From JACDBE01 sp051002015 (GTDB taxonomy: Bacteria > Actinomycetota > Acidimicrobiia > Spongiisociales > UBA5794): 24,355 nucleotides of DNA. Made by a program: the position numbers and the translations under genes. The notes beneath the pieces were generated by a model that had not been told where the DNA came from, made no database searches, and was given only the letters and a program-made list of their open reading frames with translations. Shown here piece by piece: positions 12,683 to 20,592 of the stretch. How positions within the stretch are numbered: position 1 is the stretch's first letter; each line of letters begins with the position of its first letter. The stretch is from NCBI GenBank assembly GCA_051002015.1, contig JBPCMS010000052.1:1-24355 (forward strand), written 5' to 3'.

Positions 12683-13759
12683 GTGCGTATCAGAGCCGAG
12701 AGAGATGACCTCGCCGACGTCCTGGCCCGTGCGGGTCGGGCGGTCAGCAGCCGATCCCCGCTGCCCATTCTCCAGGGCATCTTGTGCGAGGTGCAGGGCG
12801 GCACCCTGCGGGTGACCGGGACCGACAGCGAGATAACCATCCGCACGTCGCTCGAGGTGGAGGCGATCGAGGAGGGCCGGACGCTGATCCCGGCCAAGCT
12901 GGCCGCCGAGGCGGTGCGCAAGCTGCCGGCCGGAGCGGTCACCATGGCCGCTGCCGGCGGCCAGGTGGAGATCACCGGCAACGGACCCCGGTTCAGGCTG
13001 CGTGAGCTCAACGTCGACGACTACCCATTGTCGGGCACCCGGCCCTCATCGGGCGGCATAACCCTCGATGGGGATGCCCTGACCAAGGCGCTGGCCCAGG
13101 TCGGGGTGGCCGCATCCGGTGACGACGCCCGTCCGGTGCTGACCGGCGTGCTGTTCGAGTCGGACGACGACGGGACCCGCCTGGTGGCCACCGACGGTTA
13201 CCGGCTGGCGGTGCGAGACCTGCCCGGTGCGGAGAGCGCACCCACCACCCTCGTCCCCAACCGGGCACTGAAGGAGGTGCCCCGGACCGTCGGCGACTCC
13301 AAGCTCACCGTCGACCTGGGGGACCGCGAGGCCACGTTCGCCTCGGAGCGGGGGGCGATGACGGTGCGGGTGATCGAGGGAGCGTTCCCGGCTTACCGGC
13401 ATTTCTTCGGTGCCTTCCCCAACCAACTCACCGTATCGCGGGATGCGCTGCTCGAGGCGATCGGGCGCGCCGCCCTTGTCGCCGAAGATCACATCCCGGT
13501 CCGGCTCAACCTCCACCAGGGCGGGGTCGAGCTGAGCATCAGCCGGCAGGAAGTCGGCGAGGAGACCGAGCACATCGAGGGCGATTACCAGGGCGATGAC
13601 ATGACCATCGCCTTCAACGTCCGGTATCTCAGCGACGGGGTCTCAGCGGTGTCCGGTGACGAGGTCATCATCAAGGCCACCGATCCGGTGAAGCCGGGGA
13701 TGCTCCTCGGCGCCGGCGATGACACCTTCCGTTACCTGCTGATGCCGGTTCGCGTGTGA
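12683..13759 (+). CDS. dnaN: DNA polymerase III beta sliding clamp
   Basis: 358 residues from GTG at 12683, with GAGGAAG (12668-12674) 8 nt upstream. Three DnaN domains in order, with N-terminal RIRAERDDLADVLARAGRAVSSR and ILQGILCEV. The middle domain has LTGVLFESDDDGTRLVATDGYRLAV, and the C-terminus ends YLLMPVRV, the usual MPMR(V/L) pocket region. Slightly shorter than mycobacterial DnaN (about 400). The ring clamps DNA polymerase to the template. The tail is followed after 12 bp by recF, so the two are likely co-transcribed. Confidence 0.98.
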   Translation: MRIRAERDDLADVLARAGRAVSSRSPLPILQGILCEVQGGTLRVTGTDSEITIRTSLEVEAIEEGRTLIPAKLAAEAVRKLPAGAVTMAAAGGQVEITGNGPRFRLRELNVDDYPLSGTRPSSGGITLDGDALTKALAQVGVAASGDDARPVLTGVLFESDDDGTRLVATDGYRLAVRDLPGAESAPTTLVPNRALKEVPRTVGDSKLTVDLGDREATFASERGAMTVRVIEGAFPAYRHFFGAFPNQLTVSRDALLEAIGRAALVAEDHIPVRLNLHQGGVELSISRQEVGEETEHIEGDYQGDDMTIAFNVRYLSDGVSAVSGDEVIIKATDPVKPGMLLGAGDDTFRYLLMPVRV

Positions 13760-13771
13760 CTGCGGGCCCCG

Positions 13772-14881
13772 ATGTGGCTGTCGTGGCTGGAGCTGGACGG
13801 ATGGCGCAGCTACCCGTCGCTGAACTGGCAGCCTGATCCGGGGGTCAACATGCTGGTCGGTCGCAACGGCGCCGGCAAGACCAGCATCCTGGAGGCGGTG
13901 TCGTACCTGTCTGCGATCCGTTCGTTCCGGAGGACACCGGACGATGGCCTCATCCGGGTCGGGTCGGAGCGGGCGATCGTACGGGGAGGTTTCGAGAAGC
14001 CGGCAGGCGAGTCCAAGGTCGAGGTCGAGATCCCCCGACGGGGCAGGAGGCGGATCCTGGTCAACGGGAAGAGGCCGGCGCGCCAGGCCGAGGTCGCTCA
14101 CCTCTTTCCTGTTGTCGGCTTCCTTCCCGACGATCTCGAACTGGTCAAGGCGGCGGCGGCGGCGCGGCGAGCCTTCCTCGACGACCTCGGGTCGAGGCTG
14201 TCACCCGGGTATGGGGCGACCGTCGCCGAGTACGAGAGCGTGCTGCGCCAGCGCAACGCCATGCTCCGTTCGGATGGGCCGTCAACCCATCCGATGTCGC
14301 TCGAGGTGTGGGACGAGCGCCTGGTGGCCATGGCGACCATGCTGTGGGCGGAGCGGGTCGAGCTGATCGATGGGCTGATGCCGGTGCTGGCAGAGGCCCA
14401 CGACACGGTTTCCGGTGGGGTCGCCCGGCTCGCCATCGGTCTCGATCCATCCTGGGGCGGCGAGCGCACCGTCATCGACGGTTCGTCGTTCGATCCCGAC
14501 GATGCCGCCGGCAGGCTGGCACGGGCCTTGATCGACCGGAGGCGGCGTGAGCTGGAGCAACGGACGACGACGGTCGGTCCCCATCGCGACGAGCTGCTGC
14601 TCACCCTCGACGGTCGCCCGGTGCGCAACCAGGCCAGCCAGGGGGAGCAGCGGTCGATCGCCGTTGGGCTGCGGTTGGCCTCATACCGGATGCTGACCGA
14701 ACACCACGGCTACGCCCCCATCCTGCTGCTGGACGATGTCTTCTCCGAGCTCGATCTGCTCCGGACGGCTGCGGTGGTGGCGTTGCTGCCCCACGGTCAG
14801 GTTCTTGTCACTACCACCAGGCATGATGAGGTTCCGGTGACCGGACGTCTCTGGGACGTCGGCCAAGGGACGGTCCGGTGA
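13772..14881 (+). CDS. recF: DNA replication and repair ATPase RecF
   Basis: 369 residues, normal length. Walker A GRNGAGKTSILEA near residue 31, ABC-type signature region NQASQGEQRSIAVGLRLA, and Walker B PILLLDDVFSELD, the SMC-like head arrangement of RecF. The N-terminal LSWLELDGWRSYPSLNW matches the L-x-NFRNY start of the family. It helps load RecA at single-strand gaps together with RecR and RecO. ATG at 13772 has only a weak upstream purine run. Confidence 0.97.
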   Translation: MWLSWLELDGWRSYPSLNWQPDPGVNMLVGRNGAGKTSILEAVSYLSAIRSFRRTPDDGLIRVGSERAIVRGGFEKPAGESKVEVEIPRRGRRRILVNGKRPARQAEVAHLFPVVGFLPDDLELVKAAAAARRAFLDDLGSRLSPGYGATVAEYESVLRQRNAMLRSDGPSTHPMSLEVWDERLVAMATMLWAERVELIDGLMPVLAEAHDTVSGGVARLAIGLDPSWGGERTVIDGSSFDPDDAAGRLARALIDRRRRELEQRTTTVGPHRDELLLTLDGRPVRNQASQGEQRSIAVGLRLASYRMLTEHHGYAPILLLDDVFSELDLLRTAAVVALLPHGQVLVTTTRHDEVPVTGRLWDVGQGTVR

Positions 14882-14959
14882 CGGACGACGGTGTCAGGGT
14901 GTCAGGGCGACGGTGTTTGGGCGGGGCGATGATGGTGGCGGGTAAAGGGGCTCGGAAAC

Positions 14960-15478
14960 ATGAGGTGGCGTGATGCGACGGGTGAGACAGGGAGGAGGCC
15001 GGATGCGAAGAGGGAGCGTGCTTGGTGCGGCGACCGCCCGGTGGCCATGAGCGGCCAGCGGCGAGCGGGTGCCCGGAGATGGAAGGGCAGCGGGCGACAT
15101 CCGGTGGCGCCGGCCGATGAGAGCGGCGCATGGCGCGACCCGGTACCGGTCGGCGAGCTGATCAACGCCGTGCTGGCGAAGGTGGCGAGGCCCGACGTCG
15201 CCCCCATCGTCCGCCTGCGACAGGACTGGGACCAGGTGGCGGGGAGTTGGAGCACCCGCTGCCGTCCCGTGGCACTGCGTGGTGGGGTGCTCACCGTGGT
15301 CGTGGTCTCCGGTCTCGAGGCCACCAGGCTCCGCTACGAGGCGACCGCGCTGGCCGAGCGGGTCGGCGAGGCGCTCGGCGGCGGGATGGAGCCTCCCCGG
15401 GTGGCAATCCGGGTGGCGACGCCAGCCGAGCGTGCCGCCAGCGAATCCTTCGATCGTGAGCTCGGAGAGGGGTCGTGA
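14960..15478 (+). CDS. DUF721 (DciA-like) protein
   Basis: 172 residues from ATG at 14960, with AGGGG (14946-14950) 9 nt upstream. An internal ATG at 15047 would give 143 residues, and an in-frame TGA at 14930 limits the start on the left. The first about 60 residues are basic and disordered. The DUF721 fold follows (about 65-160): VGELINAVLAKVARPDV, a central LRQDWDQVAGSWSTRCRP with the conserved Trp, and a beta strand GGVLTVVVVSGLEATRLRYE. In bacteria without DnaC or DnaI this family (DciA) loads the replicative helicase. The place between recF and gyrB is typical of Actinomycetota. Function inferred from family. Confidence 0.88.
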   Translation: MRWRDATGETGRRPDAKRERAWCGDRPVAMSGQRRAGARRWKGSGRHPVAPADESGAWRDPVPVGELINAVLAKVARPDVAPIVRLRQDWDQVAGSWSTRCRPVALRGGVLTVVVVSGLEATRLRYEATALAERVGEALGGGMEPPRVAIRVATPAERAASESFDRELGEGS

Positions 15479-15494
15479 TGCGCTGGGATCACCC

Positions 15495-15520
15495 TTGCGG
15501 GGGCCGGTATCGGGTATCAT
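15495..15520 (+). promoter_or_regulatory. Candidate gyrBA promoter
   Basis: TATCAT (15515-15520), a near-consensus -10 element, 55 bp before the gyrB GTG. The best -35-like hexamer, TTGCGG (15495-15500), leaves a spacer of only 14 nt. Either the -35 is weak or the promoter depends on an activator. The gap between the DUF721 stop and gyrB holds nothing else evident. Confidence 0.35.
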
Positions 15521-15574
15521 GAGGTTGCCAATCCCGCCCCGAAACCGCGCCTCCGAGCCGGCATGAGGAGTTCT

Positions 15575-17500
15575 GTGGCTGAGACGAAACCTTCCTCTCG
15601 CGCGTCCTACGACGCCTCCAACATCACGGTCCTCGAGGGCCTGGAGGCGGTGCGCAAGCGGCCCGCCATGTACATCGGGACCACGGGGCCGCGCGGTCTC
15701 CACCACCTCGTCTGGGAGGTCGTCGACAACTCGGTCGACGAGGCGATGGCCGGCTACTGCACCCGCATCGACATCACCCTGATGGCCGACGGGGGGGTGC
15801 AGGTGCGGGACAACGGGCGCGGCATCCCGGTCGACCGCCATGCCAAGACCAGGCAGTCCGCCCTCACCACCGTGCTCACAACGCTCCACGCCGGCGGGAA
15901 GTTCGACAGCGGCGCCTACACGGTCTCCGGTGGCCTCCATGGCGTCGGCGTTTCGGTGGTCAACGCCCTCTCCAGCCAGCTCGAGGTCGAGGTGGTCCGC
16001 GACGGGTTCCACTGGAAGCAGTCGTTCAGCTACGGCAGGCCCGAGGGACCGGTGGAGAAGGGCAAGCCCGCCAAGCGATCCGGCACCCAGGTCACCTTCT
16101 GGGCCGACCCCGAGATCTTCTCCGAGACCACCGAGTTCGACAACGACGTGGTCACCAGCAGGCTGCGGGAGATGGCGTTCCTCAGCAAGGGGCTCCAGAT
16201 CCGTTTCCGCGACGAGCGACCGGCCGAGCCCATCGAGCAGGTGTTCGAGTACCGGGGCGGCCTGATCGATTTCGTCAAGCACCTCAACGGATCACGCGAC
16301 CCGATCCACCCCCACATCGCCCACTTCGAGGAGACGGGCGACGAGGCCGAGCTCGATGTCGCCATGCAGTGGACGACCGGCTACAACGAGACGGTCCTCA
16401 GCTTCGCCAACAACATCAGCACCCACGAGGGAGGCACCCATGAGGAAGGCTTCCGCAAGGCGCTGACCAGGGCCATCAATGACTTCGCCCGGGGGAGGGG
16501 CCTGCTCAAGGAGAAGGACGAGAACCTCCAGGGCGAGGACGTGCGCGAAGGGCTCACCGCGGTCATCTCCGCTCGGGTCCGGCACCCCCAGTTCGAGGGC
16601 CAGACCAAGACCAAGCTGGGCAACACCGAGATCCGTTCCTTCGTGGAGAAGGCTCTCAACGCCGCCCTGCCCGAGTGGCTTGACCGGAACCCGGGCGAGG
16701 CCCGCAAGATCCTCGACAAGGCCACCACCGCAGCCAAGGCCCGGGTGGCGGCGCGCCACGCCCGCGATCTGACCCGCCGCAAGAGCCTGCTCGACGGGGC
16801 AGGGCTTCCCGGCAAGCTCGCCGACTGCTCGTCGCGCGACCCCGCCCTGTCCGAGATGTTCATCGTCGAGGGCGATTCGGCCGGGGGCTCGGCCAAGCAG
16901 GCCCGCAACAGCGAGTTCCAGGCGATCCTCCCCATCCGGGGCAAGATCATCAATGTCGAGAAGAACCGGATCGACCGGGTGCTCTCCAACACCGAGATCC
17001 AGGCGCTGATCACCGCCATCGGGACCGGCATCGGCGACGAGCTCGACGTCACCAAGGCGCGCTACCACCGGGTGGTCATCCTCACCGACGCCGACGTCGA
17101 CGGGGCCCATATCCGTACCCTGCTCCTCACCTTCTTCTACCGGCACATGAAGGGGCTCATCGACGCCGGGTACATCTACATCGCCCAGCCGCCGCTGTAC
17201 TCGATAAAGGTGGGGACCAAGACCCAGTGGGCCTTCAACGACGCCCACCTGGAACGGATCAAAGCCGAGCTGGGGAACAGGAAGGCCAGCGTCCAGCGGT
17301 TCAAGGGTCTGGGTGAGATGAACGCCGACCAGCTGTGGGACACCACCATGGACCCGTCCTCCCGTCAGCTGCTCCAGGTCCAGCTCGACGACCAGCTCAG
17401 GGCCGAGGAGGTCTTCGTCACGTTGATGGGCAACGATGTCGAGGCCAGACGCCACTTCATCCAGCACAATGCCAAAGACGTCCGGTTCCTGGACTTCTGA
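15575..17500 (+). CDS. gyrB: DNA gyrase subunit B
   Basis: 641 residues from GTG at 15575, with GAGGAG (15565-15570) 4 nt upstream. The in-frame ATG at 15563 has no ribosome binding site. GHKL ATPase: EVVDNSVDEAMAGYC, VRDNGRGIPVDRH and GGLHGVGVSVVNALS. Transducer domain, then TOPRIM with EGDSAGGSAKQARNSEFQA from about residue 432 (catalytic Glu) and LTDADVDGAHIRTLLL (metal-binding DxD). C-terminal RFKGLGEMNADQLWDTTMDP is the standard GyrA-contact tail. With GyrA it introduces negative supercoils using ATP; target of aminocoumarins. The 21-nt gap to gyrA indicates one operon. Confidence 0.98.
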   Translation: MAETKPSSRASYDASNITVLEGLEAVRKRPAMYIGTTGPRGLHHLVWEVVDNSVDEAMAGYCTRIDITLMADGGVQVRDNGRGIPVDRHAKTRQSALTTVLTTLHAGGKFDSGAYTVSGGLHGVGVSVVNALSSQLEVEVVRDGFHWKQSFSYGRPEGPVEKGKPAKRSGTQVTFWADPEIFSETTEFDNDVVTSRLREMAFLSKGLQIRFRDERPAEPIEQVFEYRGGLIDFVKHLNGSRDPIHPHIAHFEETGDEAELDVAMQWTTGYNETVLSFANNISTHEGGTHEEGFRKALTRAINDFARGRGLLKEKDENLQGEDVREGLTAVISARVRHPQFEGQTKTKLGNTEIRSFVEKALNAALPEWLDRNPGEARKILDKATTAAKARVAARHARDLTRRKSLLDGAGLPGKLADCSSRDPALSEMFIVEGDSAGGSAKQARNSEFQAILPIRGKIINVEKNRIDRVLSNTEIQALITAIGTGIGDELDVTKARYHRVVILTDADVDGAHIRTLLLTFFYRHMKGLIDAGYIYIAQPPLYSIKVGTKTQWAFNDAHLERIKAELGNRKASVQRFKGLGEMNADQLWDTTMDPSSRQLLQVQLDDQLRAEEVFVTLMGNDVEARRHFIQHNAKDVRFLDF

Positions 17501-17521
17501 GCGAGCAACCGGAAGCAACCC

Positions 17522-19948
17522 ATGTCAGACGACACCATTCGACCGGTCGAGATCGAGAGAGAGATGGAGGACTCGTTCCTCGAGTACGCCATGTCGGTCA
17601 TCGTGTCGCGCGCCCTTCCCGACGTCCGCGACGGTCTGAAGCCGGTCCACCGCCGCATCCTCTACTCGATGTACGACTCGGGGATCCGCCCCGGTACCCC
17701 GTTCCGCAAGTGCGCCCGGGTCGTCGGCGATGTGATGGGTTGGTTCCACCCCCACAGCCAGGACGCCATCTACGACGCCCTGGTCCGGCTCGGCCAGGAC
17801 TTCTCGACCAGGTATCCGCTGGTCGAACCGCAGGGCAACTTCGGCTCGGTCGACGACGGACCGGCGGCGATGCGGTACACCGAGACCCGGATGACCCAAC
17901 TGGCGATGCACCTGCTCGACGGCATCAACGAGGAGACCGTCGACTTCGGTGACAACTACTCGGGCGAGCGTGAGGAACCGACCGTCATGCCGGCAAGGTT
18001 CCCCAACCTGCTGGTGAACGGGTCCACCGGGATCGCCGTGGGGATGGCGACCAACATCCCACCCCACAACCTCGGCGAGGTCATCGACGCCTGCCTTTAC
18101 GCCCTGGAGCACACCGACGCCACCGCAGAGGACCTCACCCGGTTCGTCACCGGCCCCGACTTTCCCACCGGCGCCTACATCGTCGGCACCAAGGGCATTC
18201 GCGACGCACTGCTCACCGGCCGGGGCTCGGTCAAGATGCGCGCCGTCGCCGACGTTCAGGAGATCCGGAAGGGGCGGATGGCGATCGTGGTCACCGAGAT
18301 CCCGTACCAGGTGTCCATCCAGCGGATCATGGAGAAGATCGCCGACCTGGTAAACGCCAAGACCATCACCGGCATCAGCGAGTTGCGGGACGAGTCCAAC
18401 CGTCACGGGATCCGCATCGTCATCGAGCTCAAGCGCGAGGCCAACCCCCAGGTCATCCTCAACCAGCTCTACAGGTCCACGGGACTCGAGGAGAACTTCT
18501 CCGTCAACACCGTCGCCCTGGTCGACGGGGTGCCCAGGATGCTCAACCTGGCCGACATGGTGCACGCCTACCTGCACCACCAGCTCGAGGTCGTAGTCCG
18601 CCGGGCGCGGTACCGCCTGGCCAGGGCGAGGGACCGGGCCCACATCCTCGAGGGGCTGCTCGTCGCCCTCGACAACATCGACGAGGTCGTCGCCATCATC
18701 CGCGGCTCGGCCGACACCGACGAGGCCAAGGCCACCCTGATCGAGCGGTTCGACCTGAGCGACATCCAGGCGAACCACATCCTCGACATGCCGCTGCGCC
18801 GCCTTACCGCTCTGGAGACCGACAAGCTGCGCCAGGAGCACGCCGAGCTGATGGCATTGATCGCCGAGCTCGAGGCGATCCTGGCCAGCGAGGAGCGTCA
18901 GCGGGCCGTCGTCGCCGAGGAGCTGACCGCCATCGGCGAGAAGTTCGCCGACAGACGACGCTCCCGGATCGTCACCGACGAGGGCGACATGTCGCTCGAG
19001 GACCTCATCGCAGACGAAGACCTGGTGGTGAGCATCACCGCAGGCGGGTACGTCAAGGCGGTGCTGGCCCGGGCATACAAGACCCAGGGCAGGGGCGGCC
19101 GGGGGGTGCGGGGGACGGCACTGCGCCAGGACGACGTGGTGTCGCACGTCCTCCACACCACCGCCCACGCCTACCTGCTGGTGTTCACCAACCGGGGCAA
19201 GGTCTACCGCATCCGCTCCCATCAGCTTCCCCGCAAGGACCGCACCGCCAAGGGAGTGCTGGTCCAGTCGGTGCTGCCCCTCGAGCCCAACGAGGTGGTC
19301 GAGGCGCTGATCGACACCCGCGACTACGAGTCATACCGCTACCTGGTCGCCTACACCAGGAAGGGCCAGGTCAAGAAGACCAAGTTCTCCGAGTACGACT
19401 CGCGCAACCAGGTGCTCAACGCCATCCGGCTCACCGAGGGCGACGAGGTGGTGGCGGTCAGGGCCACCAACGGCGAGCGGGACCTGATGATGTTCTCCAA
19501 GCTGGGTCAGGGCATCCGCTTCCCCGAGCACGATGTGCGGCCGATGGCCCGCGACACCCGGGGGGTCAGGGGCATCAAGCTCCGCGCCGGGGATGAGGTG
19601 GTGTCGGCGGCCGTCACCGGCGAGGACGAACAGCTGCTCCTGCTCACCTCCGGCGGGTACGGCAAGCGGACCAATGTGGCGGAGTTCAACCGCCAGAACC
19701 GGGGGGGTATCGGGGTGAAAGCCATGAAGTTGACCCGAGTTCGCGGCAACCTGGTGGAAGCGATGGCGGTGCGCCCCGGCGACGAGATCGTGGTGACCTC
19801 GACGGACGGGATCCTGATCCGCCAGGGAGTGGATGCGATCAGCCGCCAGAAGCGCGATTCGACGGGTGTCAGGGTGATGAACCTGGCCGAGGGAACCGAG
19901 CTCTCGGCGGTCACCCTGGTCCAGATGGAAGAAGATGGTGAAGAATGA
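17522..19948 (+). CDS. gyrA: DNA gyrase subunit A with atypical quinolone-binding segment
   Basis: 808 residues. N-terminal SMSVIVSRALPDVRDGLKPVHRRI-type winged-helix region, catalytic Tyr119 with Arg118 in AAMRYTE, tower and coiled-coil domains, and a C-terminal beta-pinwheel with the GyrA-box QGRGGRG at about 522-528. The box marks true gyrase rather than topoisomerase IV. The quinolone segment reads WFHPHSQDAIYD (74-85). The E. coli equivalents are G81, D82 and S83, replaced by S79, Q80 and D81, while D87 is kept as D85. The GKYHPHG lysine is Trp74. The rest is ordinary. It ends in an ATGA overlap with the DUF3566 gene, so all three are probably one operon with gyrB. Confidence 0.98.
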   Translation: MSDDTIRPVEIEREMEDSFLEYAMSVIVSRALPDVRDGLKPVHRRILYSMYDSGIRPGTPFRKCARVVGDVMGWFHPHSQDAIYDALVRLGQDFSTRYPLVEPQGNFGSVDDGPAAMRYTETRMTQLAMHLLDGINEETVDFGDNYSGEREEPTVMPARFPNLLVNGSTGIAVGMATNIPPHNLGEVIDACLYALEHTDATAEDLTRFVTGPDFPTGAYIVGTKGIRDALLTGRGSVKMRAVADVQEIRKGRMAIVVTEIPYQVSIQRIMEKIADLVNAKTITGISELRDESNRHGIRIVIELKREANPQVILNQLYRSTGLEENFSVNTVALVDGVPRMLNLADMVHAYLHHQLEVVVRRARYRLARARDRAHILEGLLVALDNIDEVVAIIRGSADTDEAKATLIERFDLSDIQANHILDMPLRRLTALETDKLRQEHAELMALIAELEAILASEERQRAVVAEELTAIGEKFADRRRSRIVTDEGDMSLEDLIADEDLVVSITAGGYVKAVLARAYKTQGRGGRGVRGTALRQDDVVSHVLHTTAHAYLLVFTNRGKVYRIRSHQLPRKDRTAKGVLVQSVLPLEPNEVVEALIDTRDYESYRYLVAYTRKGQVKKTKFSEYDSRNQVLNAIRLTEGDEVVAVRATNGERDLMMFSKLGQGIRFPEHDVRPMARDTRGVRGIKLRAGDEVVSAAVTGEDEQLLLLTSGGYGKRTNVAEFNRQNRGGIGVKAMKLTRVRGNLVEAMAVRPGDEIVVTSTDGILIRQGVDAISRQKRDSTGVRVMNLAEGTELSAVTLVQMEEDGEE

Positions 19949-20559
19949 CCGGTCAGCAGGGCAACCCGCAGCCGAGCAGCAACGTCGTCACCCATTGGTG
20001 GTCGTCGGTGCAGCAACGATCCAGGGCAGGTAAGGCGGAAGAAGCAGCGGCCGGGTCGCGCCCCCTGCCCAGGATGGAGGTCCGGAGGGTGCGCCGGGTA
20101 GTCCGCAAGATCGACCCGTGGACCGTCCTCAAGACCTCGCTGGTGTTCAACACCATCTCGGGTCTCGTGTTCGTCCTCGGGATGTGGGTCACCTGGTCGA
20201 TCGCCGTCCAGCGCGGCATCCCCGAGGGCATCGCCAGCATCTTCGAGGCGCTGACGCTGACGTTCACCCCCAACGGCGAGCTCTACTTCCGGGCGCTGCT
20301 GTTGCTGACCATCGTGCTGGTGGTGGTGGGCACGGCGGCCATGACGCTTGGTGCGGTCATCTACAACCTGATCTCCGACATGGTGGGCGGGGTCGAGTTC
20401 ACCGTGCTCGAGGAGACGTTCCAGCCGCAGAGCCAGACCGTGCTGCGTCGGGGCGTGCCACCGGGACGCCCCAGCCAAACGGGGTCGCCGACCGTTCCGC
20501 CCCGCTCGACGGCCCCCTCCGGCGCCGGGTCCACCCAGGACGACGCCCTCACTCGATAG
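19945..20559 (+). CDS. DUF3566 transmembrane protein
   Basis: 204 residues, ATGA-overlapping gyrA. A polar N-terminal tail (1-45), then the family motif RRVRRVVRKIDPWTVLKTSL. Two membrane helices follow (about 65-87 and 115-142), with a loop containing GIPEGIASIFEAL and the conserved YNLISDMVGGVEFTVLEE end. The Pro/Ser/Thr-rich tail is disordered. DUF3566 proteins sit directly after gyrA across Actinomycetota (Mycobacterium Rv0007). Their role is not settled, though a link to growth or division at the membrane has been suggested. Family call firm. Confidence 0.9.
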   Translation: MTGQQGNPQPSSNVVTHWWSSVQQRSRAGKAEEAAAGSRPLPRMEVRRVRRVVRKIDPWTVLKTSLVFNTISGLVFVLGMWVTWSIAVQRGIPEGIASIFEALTLTFTPNGELYFRALLLLTIVLVVVGTAAMTLGAVIYNLISDMVGGVEFTVLEETFQPQSQTVLRRGVPPGRPSQTGSPTVPPRSTAPSGAGSTQDDALTR

Positions 20560-20576
20560 GGATCGGCACCGGTCCC
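20559..20576. terminator. Hairpin between convergent DUF3566 and lipoprotein genes
   Basis: GGGATCG (20559-20565) and CGGTCCC (20570-20576) can pair as a 7-bp stem with one G-U wobble and a GCAC loop, right at the DUF3566 stop codon. Position between converging genes fits a bidirectional terminator. No U-tract is present. Confidence 0.35.
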
Positions 20577-20592
20577 TGCGTCGGGGGGCCGT

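Noticed and set aside
17525..19222. Long minus-strand frame antisense to gyrA
   Set aside because: Shadow of gyrA third-position GC bias; composition is Val/Gly/Asp/His low-information sequence.
20560..20592. tRNA-Ile/tRNA-Ala genes expected after gyrA in many Actinomycetota
   Set aside because: The gap is only 33 bp and contains no cloverleaf; a convergent gene follows directly.
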